DNA of 64,000 nucleotides from Antarcticimicrobium sp033791545 (GCA_033791545.1 JASJGL010000062.1:56310-120309), one strand, 5' to 3'; shown: positions 36,182 to 45,324, counted from the first letter of the stretch. The notes: generated by a model not told the origin, from the sequence alone. Program-made: numbers and translations.

Positions 36182-38146
36182 TTACGTTTTGGCGCGATTG
36201 GCGATCAGCTCGTCGACCACCGAAGGTTCGGCAAGCGTCGAGGTGTCGCCAAGGGCGCCGTAGTCATTTTCGGCGATCTTGCGCAGGATGCGGCGCATGA
36301 TCTTGCCCGAGCGGGTTTTCGGCAGACCAGGGGCCCATTGGATCACATCGGGAGAGGCGATTGGGCCAATCTCGGTGCGGACCCAGGTGCGTAGGGCTTT
36401 GCGCAGCTCTTCGCTGGGCTCCTGATCGTTCATCAGGGTGACATAGCAATAGATGCCTTGCCCCTTGATCGGATGCGGGTAGCCGACGACGGCGGCCTCG
36501 GCCACGGCGACATGCGCCACCAATGCGCTTTCGACCTCGGCGGTGCCCATGCGGTGGCCGGAGACGTTGATCACGTCATCGACGCGCCCGGTGATCCAAT
36601 AGTCGCCATCGCTGTCGCGACGGCAGCCGTCGCCCGAGAAGTAATAGCCTTTGTAATCAGAGAAATAGGTTTTCTCGAAGCGGTCATGATCGCCCCAGAT
36701 GGTGCGCATCTGGCCCGGCCAGCTGTCCTTGAGGCAGAGCACGCCCTCGGTCGGGGTTTCGTGGATTTCCTCGCCCGATTGCGGGTCGAGCACAACGGGT
36801 TGCACGCCGAAGAAGGGTTTCATCGCCGCCCCCGGTTTGGTCGCATGCGCCCCGGGTAGCGGGGTGAGCAGGTGACCGCCGGTTTCGGTCTGCCACCAGG
36901 TGTCGACGATCGGGCATTTGCCCTTGCCGACCACGTCATTGTACCAGGTCCAGGCCTCGGGGTTGATCGGCTCGCCCACGGTGCCAAGCAGGCGCAGGGA
37001 GGACAGATCGCATTTCTCGACAAAGCCCTTGCCCTGACCCATCAGCGCGCGGATCGCGGTGGGCGCGGTGTAGAACTGGGTCACCTTGTGCTTTTCGCAG
37101 ACCTGCCAGAAGCGCGAGGCGTCGGGATAGGTTGGCACGCCCTCGAACATCACGGTGGTGGCGCCATTGGCGAGCGGGCCGTAGACGATATAGCTGTGGC
37201 CGGTGACCCAGCCGACATCGGCGGTACACCAGAACACGTCGCCGTCGTGATAATCAAAGGTGATCTCATGCGTCATGGCGGCATAGACGAGATAGCCGCC
37301 CGAGGTATGCACGACGCCCTTGGGCTGTCCGGTTGAACCGGAAGTGTAGAGGATGAAAAGCGGATCTTCGGCGCTCATCTCGACCGGGCGGGAGTAGTCG
37401 TTGGCCTCCAGCACCATCTCGTTGTAGTCGTGATCGCGCCCGCTGACCCAGGTGGTCTGATCGCCGGTGCGCTTGACCACCAGACATTTCACCGACTCTT
37501 TGCAGTGTAGCAGGGCGGCGTCGGTGTTGGATTTCAGCGGCGAGGTGCGTCCGCCACGCGGGGCGTGGTCGGCCGTGATCACCACCTTGGCGTCGCAGCC
37601 GTTGATGCGGGCGGCCAGCGCGTCGGGGGAAAACCCGGCGAAGACGATGGAATGGATGGCACCGATTCGGGCACAGGCCAGCATGGCATAGGCGGCCTCG
37701 GGGATCATCGGCAGGTAGATCACCACGCGGTCGCCTTTGCGCACGCCCATGGTCTCAAGAATATTGGCCATGCGGCAGACCCGGCGGTGCAACTGGGCAT
37801 AGCTGATATGCTCGGCCGCCTCGTTGGGGTCGTCGGGTTCAAAGATGATGGCGGTCTGGTCGGCGCGGGTTTCAAGATGGCGGTCGATACAGTTGGCGGC
37901 CACGTTCATCGTGCCGTCGCCATACCATTCGATATTGATGTTGCCGGGCTCGAAACTGACATTCCTGACTTGGGAATACGGCTTGATCCAGTCGATGCGC
38001 TTGCCGTGTTCGCCCCAGAACGCGACCGGGTCCGCGACCGAGGCGGCATACATCGCGTCATATTTGGCGGCGTCCACATGGGCGTGGGCGGTCATCTCGG
38101 GCGAGGGCGGGAATACCGCGGATTCGCTTTGCGCAGGTTTGGTCAT
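36182..38146 (-). CDS. acs: acetyl-CoA synthetase (AMP-forming)
   Basis: Acetate + ATP + CoA to acetyl-CoA + AMP + PPi. 654 residues. ANL-family motifs: ILYTSGSTGQPKGVVH (P-loop), DTWWQTETGG, YYFSGDGCRRD, and PKTRSGKIMRR with the Lys that is acetylated by Pat-type enzymes in homologues. ATG at 38146 has GGAGGAG 7 bases upstream; an upstream start would add 14 unrelated residues. Adk follows 10 bases later in the same operon. Candidate operator boxes lie in the AT-rich leader. Confidence 0.97.
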   Translation of the reverse strand: MTKPAQSESAVFPPSPEMTAHAHVDAAKYDAMYAASVADPVAFWGEHGKRIDWIKPYSQVRNVSFEPGNINIEWYGDGTMNVAANCIDRHLETRADQTAIIFEPDDPNEAAEHISYAQLHRRVCRMANILETMGVRKGDRVVIYLPMIPEAAYAMLACARIGAIHSIVFAGFSPDALAARINGCDAKVVITADHAPRGGRTSPLKSNTDAALLHCKESVKCLVVKRTGDQTTWVSGRDHDYNEMVLEANDYSRPVEMSAEDPLFILYTSGSTGQPKGVVHTSGGYLVYAAMTHEITFDYHDGDVFWCTADVGWVTGHSYIVYGPLANGATTVMFEGVPTYPDASRFWQVCEKHKVTQFYTAPTAIRALMGQGKGFVEKCDLSSLRLLGTVGEPINPEAWTWYNDVVGKGKCPIVDTWWQTETGGHLLTPLPGAHATKPGAAMKPFFGVQPVVLDPQSGEEIHETPTEGVLCLKDSWPGQMRTIWGDHDRFEKTYFSDYKGYYFSGDGCRRDSDGDYWITGRVDDVINVSGHRMGTAEVESALVAHVAVAEAAVVGYPHPIKGQGIYCYVTLMNDQEPSEELRKALRTWVRTEIGPIASPDVIQWAPGLPKTRSGKIMRRILRKIAENDYGALGDTSTLAEPSVVDELIANRAKT

Positions 38147-38639
38147 GTAAGTCTCCTCCCTGAGACGTTTCGATACGACGGCCTGCACAGTCTAAACCAC
38201 GCAGGGCCGAAGGTTTCCACTCCGAGGCATATAATATCGGGGCGTGAAAATAATGGAATAACTTACCGAAAAGAAACGATTTGCTTGTAAATCCATTTCT
38301 GAAATTCCGGGCTTCTTTGTAAATTATTGTCATATCTATGTGGTGAAGTGATGCAACTTCAAAGTGTTGATTGTCAAGTTTTCGGGAAAGGCGGTGGGGC
38401 GGCCCGCCGTGCCGGTCGGACTTTACGTGACTTTCGTGCTGTTGCGCGCAGCCGATGCGGTGTGACATTTTGTTTCGGCATGCAGTTGCATACCGTTTGT
38501 GCATACCGTTTCCCGCGCAGCGCAGGATTGACCGACTCGGCCCGCGTCACGGGCCGGGGGTTGGCAGATGGCAAGGTTGCAGCTAGCCTTTCCAGTAAGC
38601 GGTCCGAAAAACAGGCCGCAACTACGGGAGAGAGAATAC
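38147..38639. other. ~490-bp AT-rich region between divergent acs and TRAP operons
   Basis: No gene. AT-rich between 38230 and 38380, where promoter elements are expected. Holds the TTGTAAAT boxes noted separately. The right third is GC-rich and leads to the TRAP binding protein gene. Confidence 0.6.
38278..38324. promoter_or_regulatory. candidate operator boxes upstream of acs
   Basis: GATTTGCTTGTAAATC at 38278-38293 is an imperfect palindrome. Its TTGTAAAT (38285-38292) recurs at 38317-38324, 32 bases away, i.e. three helical turns on the same face. The TTTGC/TAAA flavour loosely recalls ScfR/RamB-type operators of acyl-CoA metabolism genes. Confidence 0.4.
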
Positions 38640-39656
38640 ATGAGAAAGTTGATGTGCGGCGCTGCCGCCGCAGCGCTTTGCGTTGCCTTCGTGTCCGAAG
38701 CTGCGGCGACCGAGTGGAATGCCTCGGTCTGGGGCAAGCGGCGCGCCTTTACCGAAAATGTCGAGAAGATCGCGGAACTGGTGTCGGAAAAGACCGACGG
38801 CGCCTTTACCATCAATGTGAGCTATGGCGGGCTGTCCAAACCCAAGGAGAACCTTGATGCCATCTCTATTGGGGCGATCGAGATGGCGCAGTTCTGCGCT
38901 GGCTATCACCCGGACAAGAACCGGCTGATCACGGTGCTGGAACTGCCGTTTCTGGGGGTGAGCAATCTGGAGGAGGAGGTCGCGGTCAGCAACGCGGTCT
39001 ATGCCCATCCGGCGGTGCAGAAAGAGATGGCGCAGTGGAATGCGCGGCTGGTGATGCCCTCTCCTATGCCGCAATACAATATTGTCGGCACCGGCGAGCC
39101 GCGCGACGAACTGGCCGAATTCGACGGCATGCGCGTACGCGCCACCGGTGGTCTGGGCGAGGCGTTCCGGGCTGTGGGCGGGGTTCCCACCTCGGTTCCT
39201 GCGACCGAGGCTTATAACGCGATGGAATCGGGGGTGGTCGATACCGTGGCCTTTGCCCAGCACGCGCATCTGTCGTTCGGCACCATCAACCGGGCCGACT
39301 GGTGGACCGCCAATCTCAACCCCGGTACGGTGAACTGCCCGATTGTCGTCAATACCGATGCCTATGACGCGCTGAGCGATGAGGAGCGCGCGGCGCTTGA
39401 CGGATCGGTCGATGAGGCGATTGCCCATTACCTTGCCAACTATGGCGAGCTGCTGAAGCGCTGGGACACCGTGTTGGAAGAAAAGGGCGTGCAGAAGGTG
39501 ATGATCTCGGACGAGGTGCTGGGCCAGTTCCGTGAAAAGGCCGCTGCGCCGGCGCGCGACAAGTGGATCGCCGAGATGGCGGCGCAGGGCCTGCCGGGGC
39601 AGGAGCTGTATGATCTGGTCGTGAGCACGCTTGAAAAGACCCGCGCGGGCAACTGA
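38640..39656 (+). CDS. TRAP transporter substrate-binding protein (DctP family)
   Basis: 338 residues with a signal peptide (MRKLMCGAAAAALCVAFVS, cleavage after EAAA). The DctP fold shows in VSEKTDGAFTINVSYGG, FDGMRVRATGG (conserved Arg for carboxylates) and ESGVVDTVAF. Periplasmic. First gene of a complete tripartite system (binding protein, small and large membrane proteins). The substrate is probably an organic acid but not readable from sequence. ATG at 38640 has GGGAGAGAG upstream and starts right at the signal peptide. Divergent from acs. Confidence 0.92.
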   Translation: MRKLMCGAAAAALCVAFVSEAAATEWNASVWGKRRAFTENVEKIAELVSEKTDGAFTINVSYGGLSKPKENLDAISIGAIEMAQFCAGYHPDKNRLITVLELPFLGVSNLEEEVAVSNAVYAHPAVQKEMAQWNARLVMPSPMPQYNIVGTGEPRDELAEFDGMRVRATGGLGEAFRAVGGVPTSVPATEAYNAMESGVVDTVAFAQHAHLSFGTINRADWWTANLNPGTVNCPIVVNTDAYDALSDEERAALDGSVDEAIAHYLANYGELLKRWDTVLEEKGVQKVMISDEVLGQFREKAAAPARDKWIAEMAAQGLPGQELYDLVVSTLEKTRAGN

Positions 39657-39731
39657 TCCCGCAAGGGGCCGGGGTCCGTGATCGGGCCCCGGCCGTGTTC
39701 CGTGATTTTACGAAAAACAAGGATCTGAACC

Positions 39732-40361
39732 ATGGCCGGACATTCCCCGGTGCTAGAGGACGGCTCTCTGCTGAGCCGTCTGGACCGGCAATTGCTGCGA
39801 CTGGAGCGGGTCTTTGGCCTGTTGAGCGGGCTGGCGGTGTTTTCGCTGATGGTGCTGGCGGTGATTTCGGTGGGCGGGCGCAATTTGTTCAATGCGCCGC
39901 TGCCCGGCTATGTCGACTGGATCGAGCAGGCGATGCCGCTGATCGCTTTCATGGGGATTTCCTTTGTCCAGCGTGACGGCGGCCATATCCGCATGGATAT
40001 CCTGATCGGGCAACTGCGCGGTCGGGCGCTTTGGGCGGCTGAACTGATCTCGGTGTTGATGATGCTGGCGCTGATGCTGGCGTTGGTTTGGGGCAGCTGG
40101 GCGCATTTCCAGCGCAGTTTCGATTTTGCAGCACCTTGGTGGAGCCGCGACAGCTCGATTGATATCGGGTTGCCGATCTGGCCGGCGAAACTGTTGGCGC
40201 CGGTGGCGTTTTCGGTGCTGTGCCTGCGGCTGTGCTTGCAGGCGTTTGGCTATGGCCGCGCGATGGTGCTGGGGCTGCGCAATCCGGTGGCGGTGCCGCT
40301 GATCCAGAACACGGCCGATCAGGCCGCGGCCGAGGCCGAACAACTCGACGGGCGGGGATAG
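39732..40361 (+). CDS. TRAP transporter small permease (DctQ family)
   Basis: 209 residues with four membrane segments, the DctQ layout. VGGRNLFNAPLPGYVDWIEQAMPLIAFMG is replaced here in family-typical order: Arg-Asn in helix 1-2 loop, WIEQ/P and FVQRDGGHIRMD. It supports the large DctM subunit. AAGGA before the ATG. Lies 75 bases after the binding protein gene and 4 bases before the large subunit. Confidence 0.92.
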   Translation: MAGHSPVLEDGSLLSRLDRQLLRLERVFGLLSGLAVFSLMVLAVISVGGRNLFNAPLPGYVDWIEQAMPLIAFMGISFVQRDGGHIRMDILIGQLRGRALWAAELISVLMMLALMLALVWGSWAHFQRSFDFAAPWWSRDSSIDIGLPIWPAKLLAPVAFSVLCLRLCLQAFGYGRAMVLGLRNPVAVPLIQNTADQAAAEAEQLDGRG

Positions 40362-40365
40362 GTTT

Positions 40366-41766
40366 ATGGATTCGATCACAATCGGGCTTTGGGTGACGGC
40401 GGGCATGCTGGTGCTGGTGGTGCTGGGGATGCGGGTCGCCTTTGCCGCCGGTCTGGCCGGGCTGGTGGGGCTGGTGCTGGTCTTCTGGGCCAAGCGCGAT
40501 TTCGGTGGCGAGCATCTGGGCTGGGCGCTGACCGTGGCGATCAAGACCGCCGGTCAGGTGCCCCATTCCAAGGTCTCCAGTCAGGCGCTGAGCCTGATCC
40601 CGACCTTTATCCTGATCGGCTATCTGGCCTATTACGCCGGGCTGACGCGGGCGCTGTTCGAGGCGGCGAAACGCTGGATCGCATGGATGCCGGGGGGGCT
40701 GGCGGTGTCGACCGTGTTCGCCACGGCCGGCTTTGCGGCGGTGTCGGGGGCGAGCGTGGCCACGGCCGCCGTCTTTGCCCGCATCGCGATCCCGGAGATG
40801 CTCGCCTGCGGCTATAACAAACGGTTTGCCGCCGGTGTGGTGGCGGCGGGGGGCACGTTGGCCTCGCTGATCCCGCCCTCGGCGATCCTGGTGATCTATG
40901 CGATCATCGTGGAGCAGGACGTGGGCAAGCTGTTGCTGGCCGGGTTCATTCCCGGCGCATTCTCGGCGGTGATCTATGCCATTTTGATCGTCGGCATCGC
41001 GGTGGTGTTCAAATCGGTCGGCCCGCCGGTGCGCGGCTTTACCTGGCGTGAACGCTTCGTGTCGCTGCCGCCGGCGCTGCCGATTTTCTTTGTCGTCGTG
41101 ATCATCATCTTTTTTGTCTACAACCCGTTCGGCGATGCCTGGGGCACCCCGACCGAGGGCGGCGCCCTGGGCGCTTTCGTGGTGTTCCTGATGGCGCTGT
41201 ATCGTGGCATGCGCTGGGGCGAGCTGAAATCGGCGCTGCTGGAGACGGCGAAGCTGACGGTGATGATCTTTACCATCATCTGGGGGGTGCTGATCTATGT
41301 GCGCTTTCTCGGGTTTGCCGATCTGCCGGGGGCGTTTTCCGACTGGATCACCTCGCTGCAGATGCCGCCGCTGCTGATCCTGATCTGCATCTTGTTGGCC
41401 TATGCGGTGCTGGGGATGTTCATGGATGCGATCGGTATGCTGCTGTTGACCTTGCCGGTGGTCTATCCGGCGGTGATGGCGCTGAACGGCGGCGAATTTG
41501 TCAGCGCCGCTGACAGTGCGTTCGGCATGTCGGGGACGATGTGCGCGATCTGGTTCGGCATTCTGGTGGTGAAGATGGCAGAGTTCTGTCTGATTACCCC
41601 GCCGATCGGGCTGAACTGTTTCGTGGTGGCGGGGGTGCAGCCGGACCTGAGCGTGCAGGATGTGTTCCGTGGCGTGATGCCGTTCTTCTTTGCCGATGCG
41701 GTCACGATTGCGCTGTTGGTCAGCTTTCCGGGGATCGTGCTGTACCTGCCGTCCCTTGTGGGGTGA
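40366..41766 (+). CDS. TRAP transporter large permease (DctM family)
   Basis: 466 residues, about 12 membrane segments; the transport subunit, sodium-coupled in studied relatives. Signature stretches: AGFAAVSGASVATAA, GTLASLIPPSAILVIYA, and near the end MAEFCLITPPIGLNCFV. Follows the small permease by 4 bases. A strong hairpin follows the stop. Confidence 0.95.
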   Translation: MDSITIGLWVTAGMLVLVVLGMRVAFAAGLAGLVGLVLVFWAKRDFGGEHLGWALTVAIKTAGQVPHSKVSSQALSLIPTFILIGYLAYYAGLTRALFEAAKRWIAWMPGGLAVSTVFATAGFAAVSGASVATAAVFARIAIPEMLACGYNKRFAAGVVAAGGTLASLIPPSAILVIYAIIVEQDVGKLLLAGFIPGAFSAVIYAILIVGIAVVFKSVGPPVRGFTWRERFVSLPPALPIFFVVVIIIFFVYNPFGDAWGTPTEGGALGAFVVFLMALYRGMRWGELKSALLETAKLTVMIFTIIWGVLIYVRFLGFADLPGAFSDWITSLQMPPLLILICILLAYAVLGMFMDAIGMLLLTLPVVYPAVMALNGGEFVSAADSAFGMSGTMCAIWFGILVVKMAEFCLITPPIGLNCFVVAGVQPDLSVQDVFRGVMPFFFADAVTIALLVSFPGIVLYLPSLVG

Positions 41767-41776
41767 GGCGCGCCCG

Positions 41777-41801
41777 GAAATCGCTCCAGTGGAGCGATTT
41801 C
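41777..41801 (+). terminator. hairpin following the TRAP operon
   Basis: Perfect 11-bp stem GAAATCGCTCC / GGAGCGATTTC with a 3-base loop, 10 bases after the stop. No T-run follows directly, so it may work as a 3' stabiliser together with the T-rich repeat at 41941. Confidence 0.55.
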
Positions 41802-41823
41802 AGCGCCGAACGGGCGGAGCCCC

Positions 41824-41898
41824 GGGGCGGGCGCGCCCTTGAACCTTGGGGCAGGTGCGCATGTGCATTGAGGGGCGGGCGCGCCCGCGAGCCTTGGG
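41824..41898 (+). repeat. two-copy 48-bp-period direct repeat
   Basis: GGGGCGGGCGCGCCC occurs at 41824-41838 and 41872-41886, each followed five bases later by CCTTGGG. The repeated block is itself palindromic around GGGCGCGCCC. Confidence 0.7.
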
Positions 41899-41940
41899 AG
41901 CGCCCCCCCAATCCCCTCGCTCCACCTTGGAGGGGCGGGA

Positions 41941-41978
41941 GCCTCCGGCGGGAGTATTTTTACCAAGAAGAAGCCGGG
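41941..41978 (+). repeat. 38-bp interspersed repeat, perfect copy A
   Basis: Starts GCCTCCGGCGGGAG, continues with TATTTTT and ends CCAAGAAGAAGCCGGG. The first part can form a short CTCC/GGAG hairpin followed by the T-run, like a mini-terminator, in the direction of the TRAP operon. Identical over 38 bases, in inverted orientation, to 61129-61166. Confidence 0.9.
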
Positions 41979-42047
41979 TCTGCGCGCAGCGGGGCCGACC
42001 TGACGAAACCCCTCGCGCCCTGCGCGGCATCGGGGTAAGCAAGCGCG

Positions 42048-43181
42048 ATGGAACATACTGCGGATTTCGAGATCTTTCTGGTGGCCCTACCGGGGCTGGA
42101 GCATGCGCTTTGTGACGAGGCGCGCGCGCTGGGCTTTGCCGGGGTGCGGATCGTGCCGGGTGGTGTGGCGCTGCGCGGTGGCTGGCCGGATGTCTGGCGC
42201 GCCAACCTGTGGCTGCGCGGGGCGACGCGGGTACTGGTGCGGATCGGCGAGTTCAGGGCCTTTCATCTGGCCCAGCTCGACAAGCGGTCGCGCAAGTTTC
42301 CTTGGGGCGATGTGCTGCGCGCGGATGTGCCGGTGCGAGTCGAGGCGAGTTGCAGCAAAGGTTCCAAGATCTATCACGCCGGGGCGGCGGCGCAGCGGGT
42401 GGCGCGGGCGATCAGCGAAGAGCTGGGCGCGCCGGTGGTCGAGGCGGCGCAGGATGCGGTGATCCGGGTGATGCTGCGGATCGACGACAACCTGTGCACG
42501 CTGAGCGTCGACAGTTCCGGTGCGGCGCTGCACAAGCGCGGGCACAAGCAGGCGATGGGCAAGGCACCGCTGCGCGAGACCATGGCGGCGCTGTTCCTGC
42601 GCCAATGCGGCTATAGCGGAACCGAGCCGGTGCTGGATCCGATGTGCGGCTCGGGCACCTTCGTGATCGAGGCGAGTGAGATCGCCGCCGGGCTGGCGCC
42701 GGGGCGCGCGCGCGGCTTTGCCTTTGAGCAGATGGTCACGATCGATGCGGCGCGCTGGGCCGAGATGCGCGCGCAGGGCGCGGTTGCGCAGGCGCCGGTG
42801 CAGCGGTTTTACGGCTCGGACCGGGATGCGGGCGCGGTGCGCATGGCGGGGGAGAACGCCGAACGCGCCGGGGTGGCGGAGTGGTGCAGCTTTACCCAGA
42901 TGTCGTTCAGCGATCTGGTGCCGCCGGAGGGCCCGCCCGGACTGGTGATGGTGAACCCGCCTTACGGCGCGCGGATCGGCAACAAAAAGCTGCTGTACGG
43001 GCTGTATGGCGGGCTGGGCACCGTTCTGAAAGAACGGTTCGGCGGCTGGCGCGTCGGGATGGTGACGAGCGAGCCGGGGCTGGCCAAGGCCGCCGGCCTG
43101 CCGTTTGAGCCGGCGGGGCCGCCGGTGGTGCATGGCGGGCTGAAGGTGCGGCTGTATCGCAGCGCCACCTTGCGGAGCTAA
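42048..43181 (+). CDS. THUMP-domain class I RNA methyltransferase (RlmL/YcbY-like)
   Basis: 377 residues. N-terminal ferredoxin-like/THUMP part (~1-155) with FLVALPGLEHALCDEARALGF. The C-terminal Rossmann methyltransferase has LDPMCGSGTFVIEA (SAM loop) and the catalytic NPPYGAR, the motif of amino-group methylation. It corresponds to the N-terminal enzyme of E. coli RlmL, which makes m2G2445 in 23S rRNA. Sequence alone does not decide between that target and a tRNA guanine. Convergent with hemN, 43-base gap. Confidence 0.9.
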   Translation: MEHTADFEIFLVALPGLEHALCDEARALGFAGVRIVPGGVALRGGWPDVWRANLWLRGATRVLVRIGEFRAFHLAQLDKRSRKFPWGDVLRADVPVRVEASCSKGSKIYHAGAAAQRVARAISEELGAPVVEAAQDAVIRVMLRIDDNLCTLSVDSSGAALHKRGHKQAMGKAPLRETMAALFLRQCGYSGTEPVLDPMCGSGTFVIEASEIAAGLAPGRARGFAFEQMVTIDAARWAEMRAQGAVAQAPVQRFYGSDRDAGAVRMAGENAERAGVAEWCSFTQMSFSDLVPPEGPPGLVMVNPPYGARIGNKKLLYGLYGGLGTVLKERFGGWRVGMVTSEPGLAKAAGLPFEPAGPPVVHGGLKVRLYRSATLRS

Positions 43182-43224
43182 ATGTGACCGTCCCTTTGTG
43201 TACGCGGAGCCTCGCGACGCCGCG

Positions 43225-44580
43225 TCAAGAGGCCTGACTGTAGCGCGCCCCCTCTGGCACATGATCGTCAAACGCGCTGGCGATGATGCGGGTCAGGGCG
43301 CGGCCTGCGGGGTGGATGTCGAGCCCCGGTCCGGTGAGCGAGACCAGATCCCCGAACTGATCCGCCACGAGGGCGAGCGTTGGTTTCAGGCTGTCGCTTG
43401 CGGTCCCGAACCCGTCGTGCAGCGCGGTGAGATCAAGCCGGAAGTCGCACATGATCATCTCGATCGCGCGGGCGCGCAGATGGTCGTCATCGCTCAGGAT
43501 ATGGCCGCGTGCGCCGGCCAGTTGCCCGGATTCGATCCGCTGAATATAGGCGGGCGTGGCGGCGGCGTTCTGGATGTAGCCGTCTGGCAGGCGCGAGATC
43601 GACGAGGCGCCGATCCCGATCAGCGTCGGGCAGGTGTCGTCGGTATAGCCTTGGAAATTGCGCCGCAGCCGACCGCTGGTGGCGGCCATGGCCAGCCCGT
43701 CGTCGGGGCGGGCAAAGTGATCGATGCCGATCGTGTCGAACCCGGCCTCGCGGAACCGGCGGGCGGCAAGTTCTGCCAGCTGATAGCGCTCCACCTCGCG
43801 GGGGAGGGCGGATTCGTCGATCAGTTTCTGGCGTTTCGACACCCATGGCACATGGGCATAGCCGAAAAGCGCGATCCGGTCGGGGGCGAGGGCCAGCACC
43901 TTTGAGACGGTATCGTCAAGCCGCGCGGCATCCTGATGCGGCAGCCCATAGACCAGATCGGCGTTGAGCGAGCGCACACCGGCGGCGCGCAGATCCTCGA
44001 CGCAGGCGCGGGTGATGTCGAACGGCTGCAGCCGCCCAATCGCCTGCTGCACCTTGGGGTCGAAATCCTGAATGCCGATGCTGGCGCGATTCATGCCCTC
44101 GGCGGCCAGCGCGTCGATCTTGGGGCGGTCCACCATCGTCGGGTCGATCTCGACCGAGAATTCCCAATCCTCAGTAGGTGGGATCACTGCCTTGACCGCC
44201 TGTGCGAGGCGATGGATCAGGGCGGGGGGCAAGATGGTCGGCGTACCGCCGCCCCAGTGCATCCGCCCCATGCGCAGACCCTTGGGCAGGGTGTCGCGCA
44301 GCAGCGCCAGTTCCTGTTCCAATGTGCCGATATAGCTTTCCACCGGCGAGAGCGTTGTGACCCCCTGAGTCCGGCAGGCGCAGAACCAGCACAGCCGTTC
44401 GCAAAACGGAATATGCAGGTAGACCGAGACCGGCACGGCCGGGTCAAGTGCGGCAAGCGCTGCAACCTGTTGCGATGCGCCGATCTTCGGAGAAAAGACC
44501 GGGGCAGTGGGATAAGAGGTGTAACGGGGCACCCGGGCGTCAAAAAGGCCGAGGGATCTGAGGCGGTCAATCTGTTTCAT
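43225..44580 (-). CDS. hemN: oxygen-independent coproporphyrinogen III dehydrogenase
   Basis: Radical-SAM enzyme that decarboxylates coproporphyrinogen III without oxygen. 451 residues. PRYTSYPTAP at the start and the cluster motif CERLCWFCAC (CxxxCxxC plus the extra Cys of true HemN) identify it, then GGGTPTIL and QDFDPKVQQAI. ATG at 44580 was chosen for AAGG just upstream and the family N-terminus. Downstream of nnrU, 51 bases apart, same strand; a partial FNR-like box lies in that gap. Together with hemA the window holds aerobic-to-anaerobic haem synthesis control points. Confidence 0.95.
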   Translation of the reverse strand: MKQIDRLRSLGLFDARVPRYTSYPTAPVFSPKIGASQQVAALAALDPAVPVSVYLHIPFCERLCWFCACRTQGVTTLSPVESYIGTLEQELALLRDTLPKGLRMGRMHWGGGTPTILPPALIHRLAQAVKAVIPPTEDWEFSVEIDPTMVDRPKIDALAAEGMNRASIGIQDFDPKVQQAIGRLQPFDITRACVEDLRAAGVRSLNADLVYGLPHQDAARLDDTVSKVLALAPDRIALFGYAHVPWVSKRQKLIDESALPREVERYQLAELAARRFREAGFDTIGIDHFARPDDGLAMAATSGRLRRNFQGYTDDTCPTLIGIGASSISRLPDGYIQNAAATPAYIQRIESGQLAGARGHILSDDDHLRARAIEMIMCDFRLDLTALHDGFGTASDSLKPTLALVADQFGDLVSLTGPGLDIHPAGRALTRIIASAFDDHVPEGARYSQAS

Positions 44581-44631
44581 GCGCCTTGTATGTCTGTTTT
44601 TCCCAAGCCCGACTTTGCGCCGGATCAATAT

Positions 44632-45324
44632 TCAGACCGGAAAAGGCGATACCCCGATCACAGCGGTATGGAGACCGAGCAGTACCATCCACAACAGCAG
44701 CGCGAGGGCGGTTCGGATCGCCAAGGCGCGGCCATTGGCCCGCAGCCACGGGCCGCGCAAGAGGGGCGCGAGGGACAAGATCGCGGTGCTGGCAAAGAAG
44801 CTGTCCGCCTCTGGCCCCAATGCGCCGCGCGCCTTGGCATCAAAGGCGGGGATCGCGACCAGCGCCATCACGACAAAACTGCCGAACAGGATGACATGCG
44901 CCAGATCGCCGTTCGGCAAGAGATGCACGCTCGCCCAGAGCGCCAGCGCCAGAAACACGGGGTGGCGCGACACGGCGGCAAAGCCGGGATTGGCCGGGTC
45001 GAATCGGGCCGTCCGGCGGCCCCCCAGCGTAAAGGGCTGCGCCAGTCCGGCGCCGCAGGTTGCAAGGATGACGGCGACCGGCATGGCGAGGTTCGGCAAC
45101 CAGCGGGTCCAGGGTATTTGCGGCCAGATCTCGACATAGGGTGCCCCTGCGGCGGCAATGATGATCCAGGCCAGAAGCGCCAGTGACAACATCCCGTAGG
45201 CGCTGAAGTAGATGCGCCGCCCGACCGCTCCGATCAGCCGTTCGCGCAGCCCGCCAATGCGGGGCAGAAAGTGGCTGGCGACGAAAAAAGACATCGCCAG
45301 CGCGTAGTTGGTCCAGCCGGTCAT
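44632..45324 (-). CDS. nnrU: NnrU family membrane protein
   Basis: 230 residues with about six membrane segments. Typical features are FFVASHFLPR, GRRIYFSAYGMLSL, and SRHPVFLALALWASVHLLPNGD, a His-rich methyltransferase/isomerase-like fold (NnrU/isoprenylcysteine-methyltransferase superfamily). NnrU was described in denitrifying Rhodobacter near nitric oxide reductase genes; its biochemical job is open. GGAGG 7 bases before ATG at 45324. Upstream partner of hemN. No denitrification genes are in the window. Confidence 0.85.
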   Translation of the reverse strand: MTGWTNYALAMSFFVASHFLPRIGGLRERLIGAVGRRIYFSAYGMLSLALLAWIIIAAAGAPYVEIWPQIPWTRWLPNLAMPVAVILATCGAGLAQPFTLGGRRTARFDPANPGFAAVSRHPVFLALALWASVHLLPNGDLAHVILFGSFVVMALVAIPAFDAKARGALGPEADSFFASTAILSLAPLLRGPWLRANGRALAIRTALALLLWMVLLGLHTAVIGVSPFPV

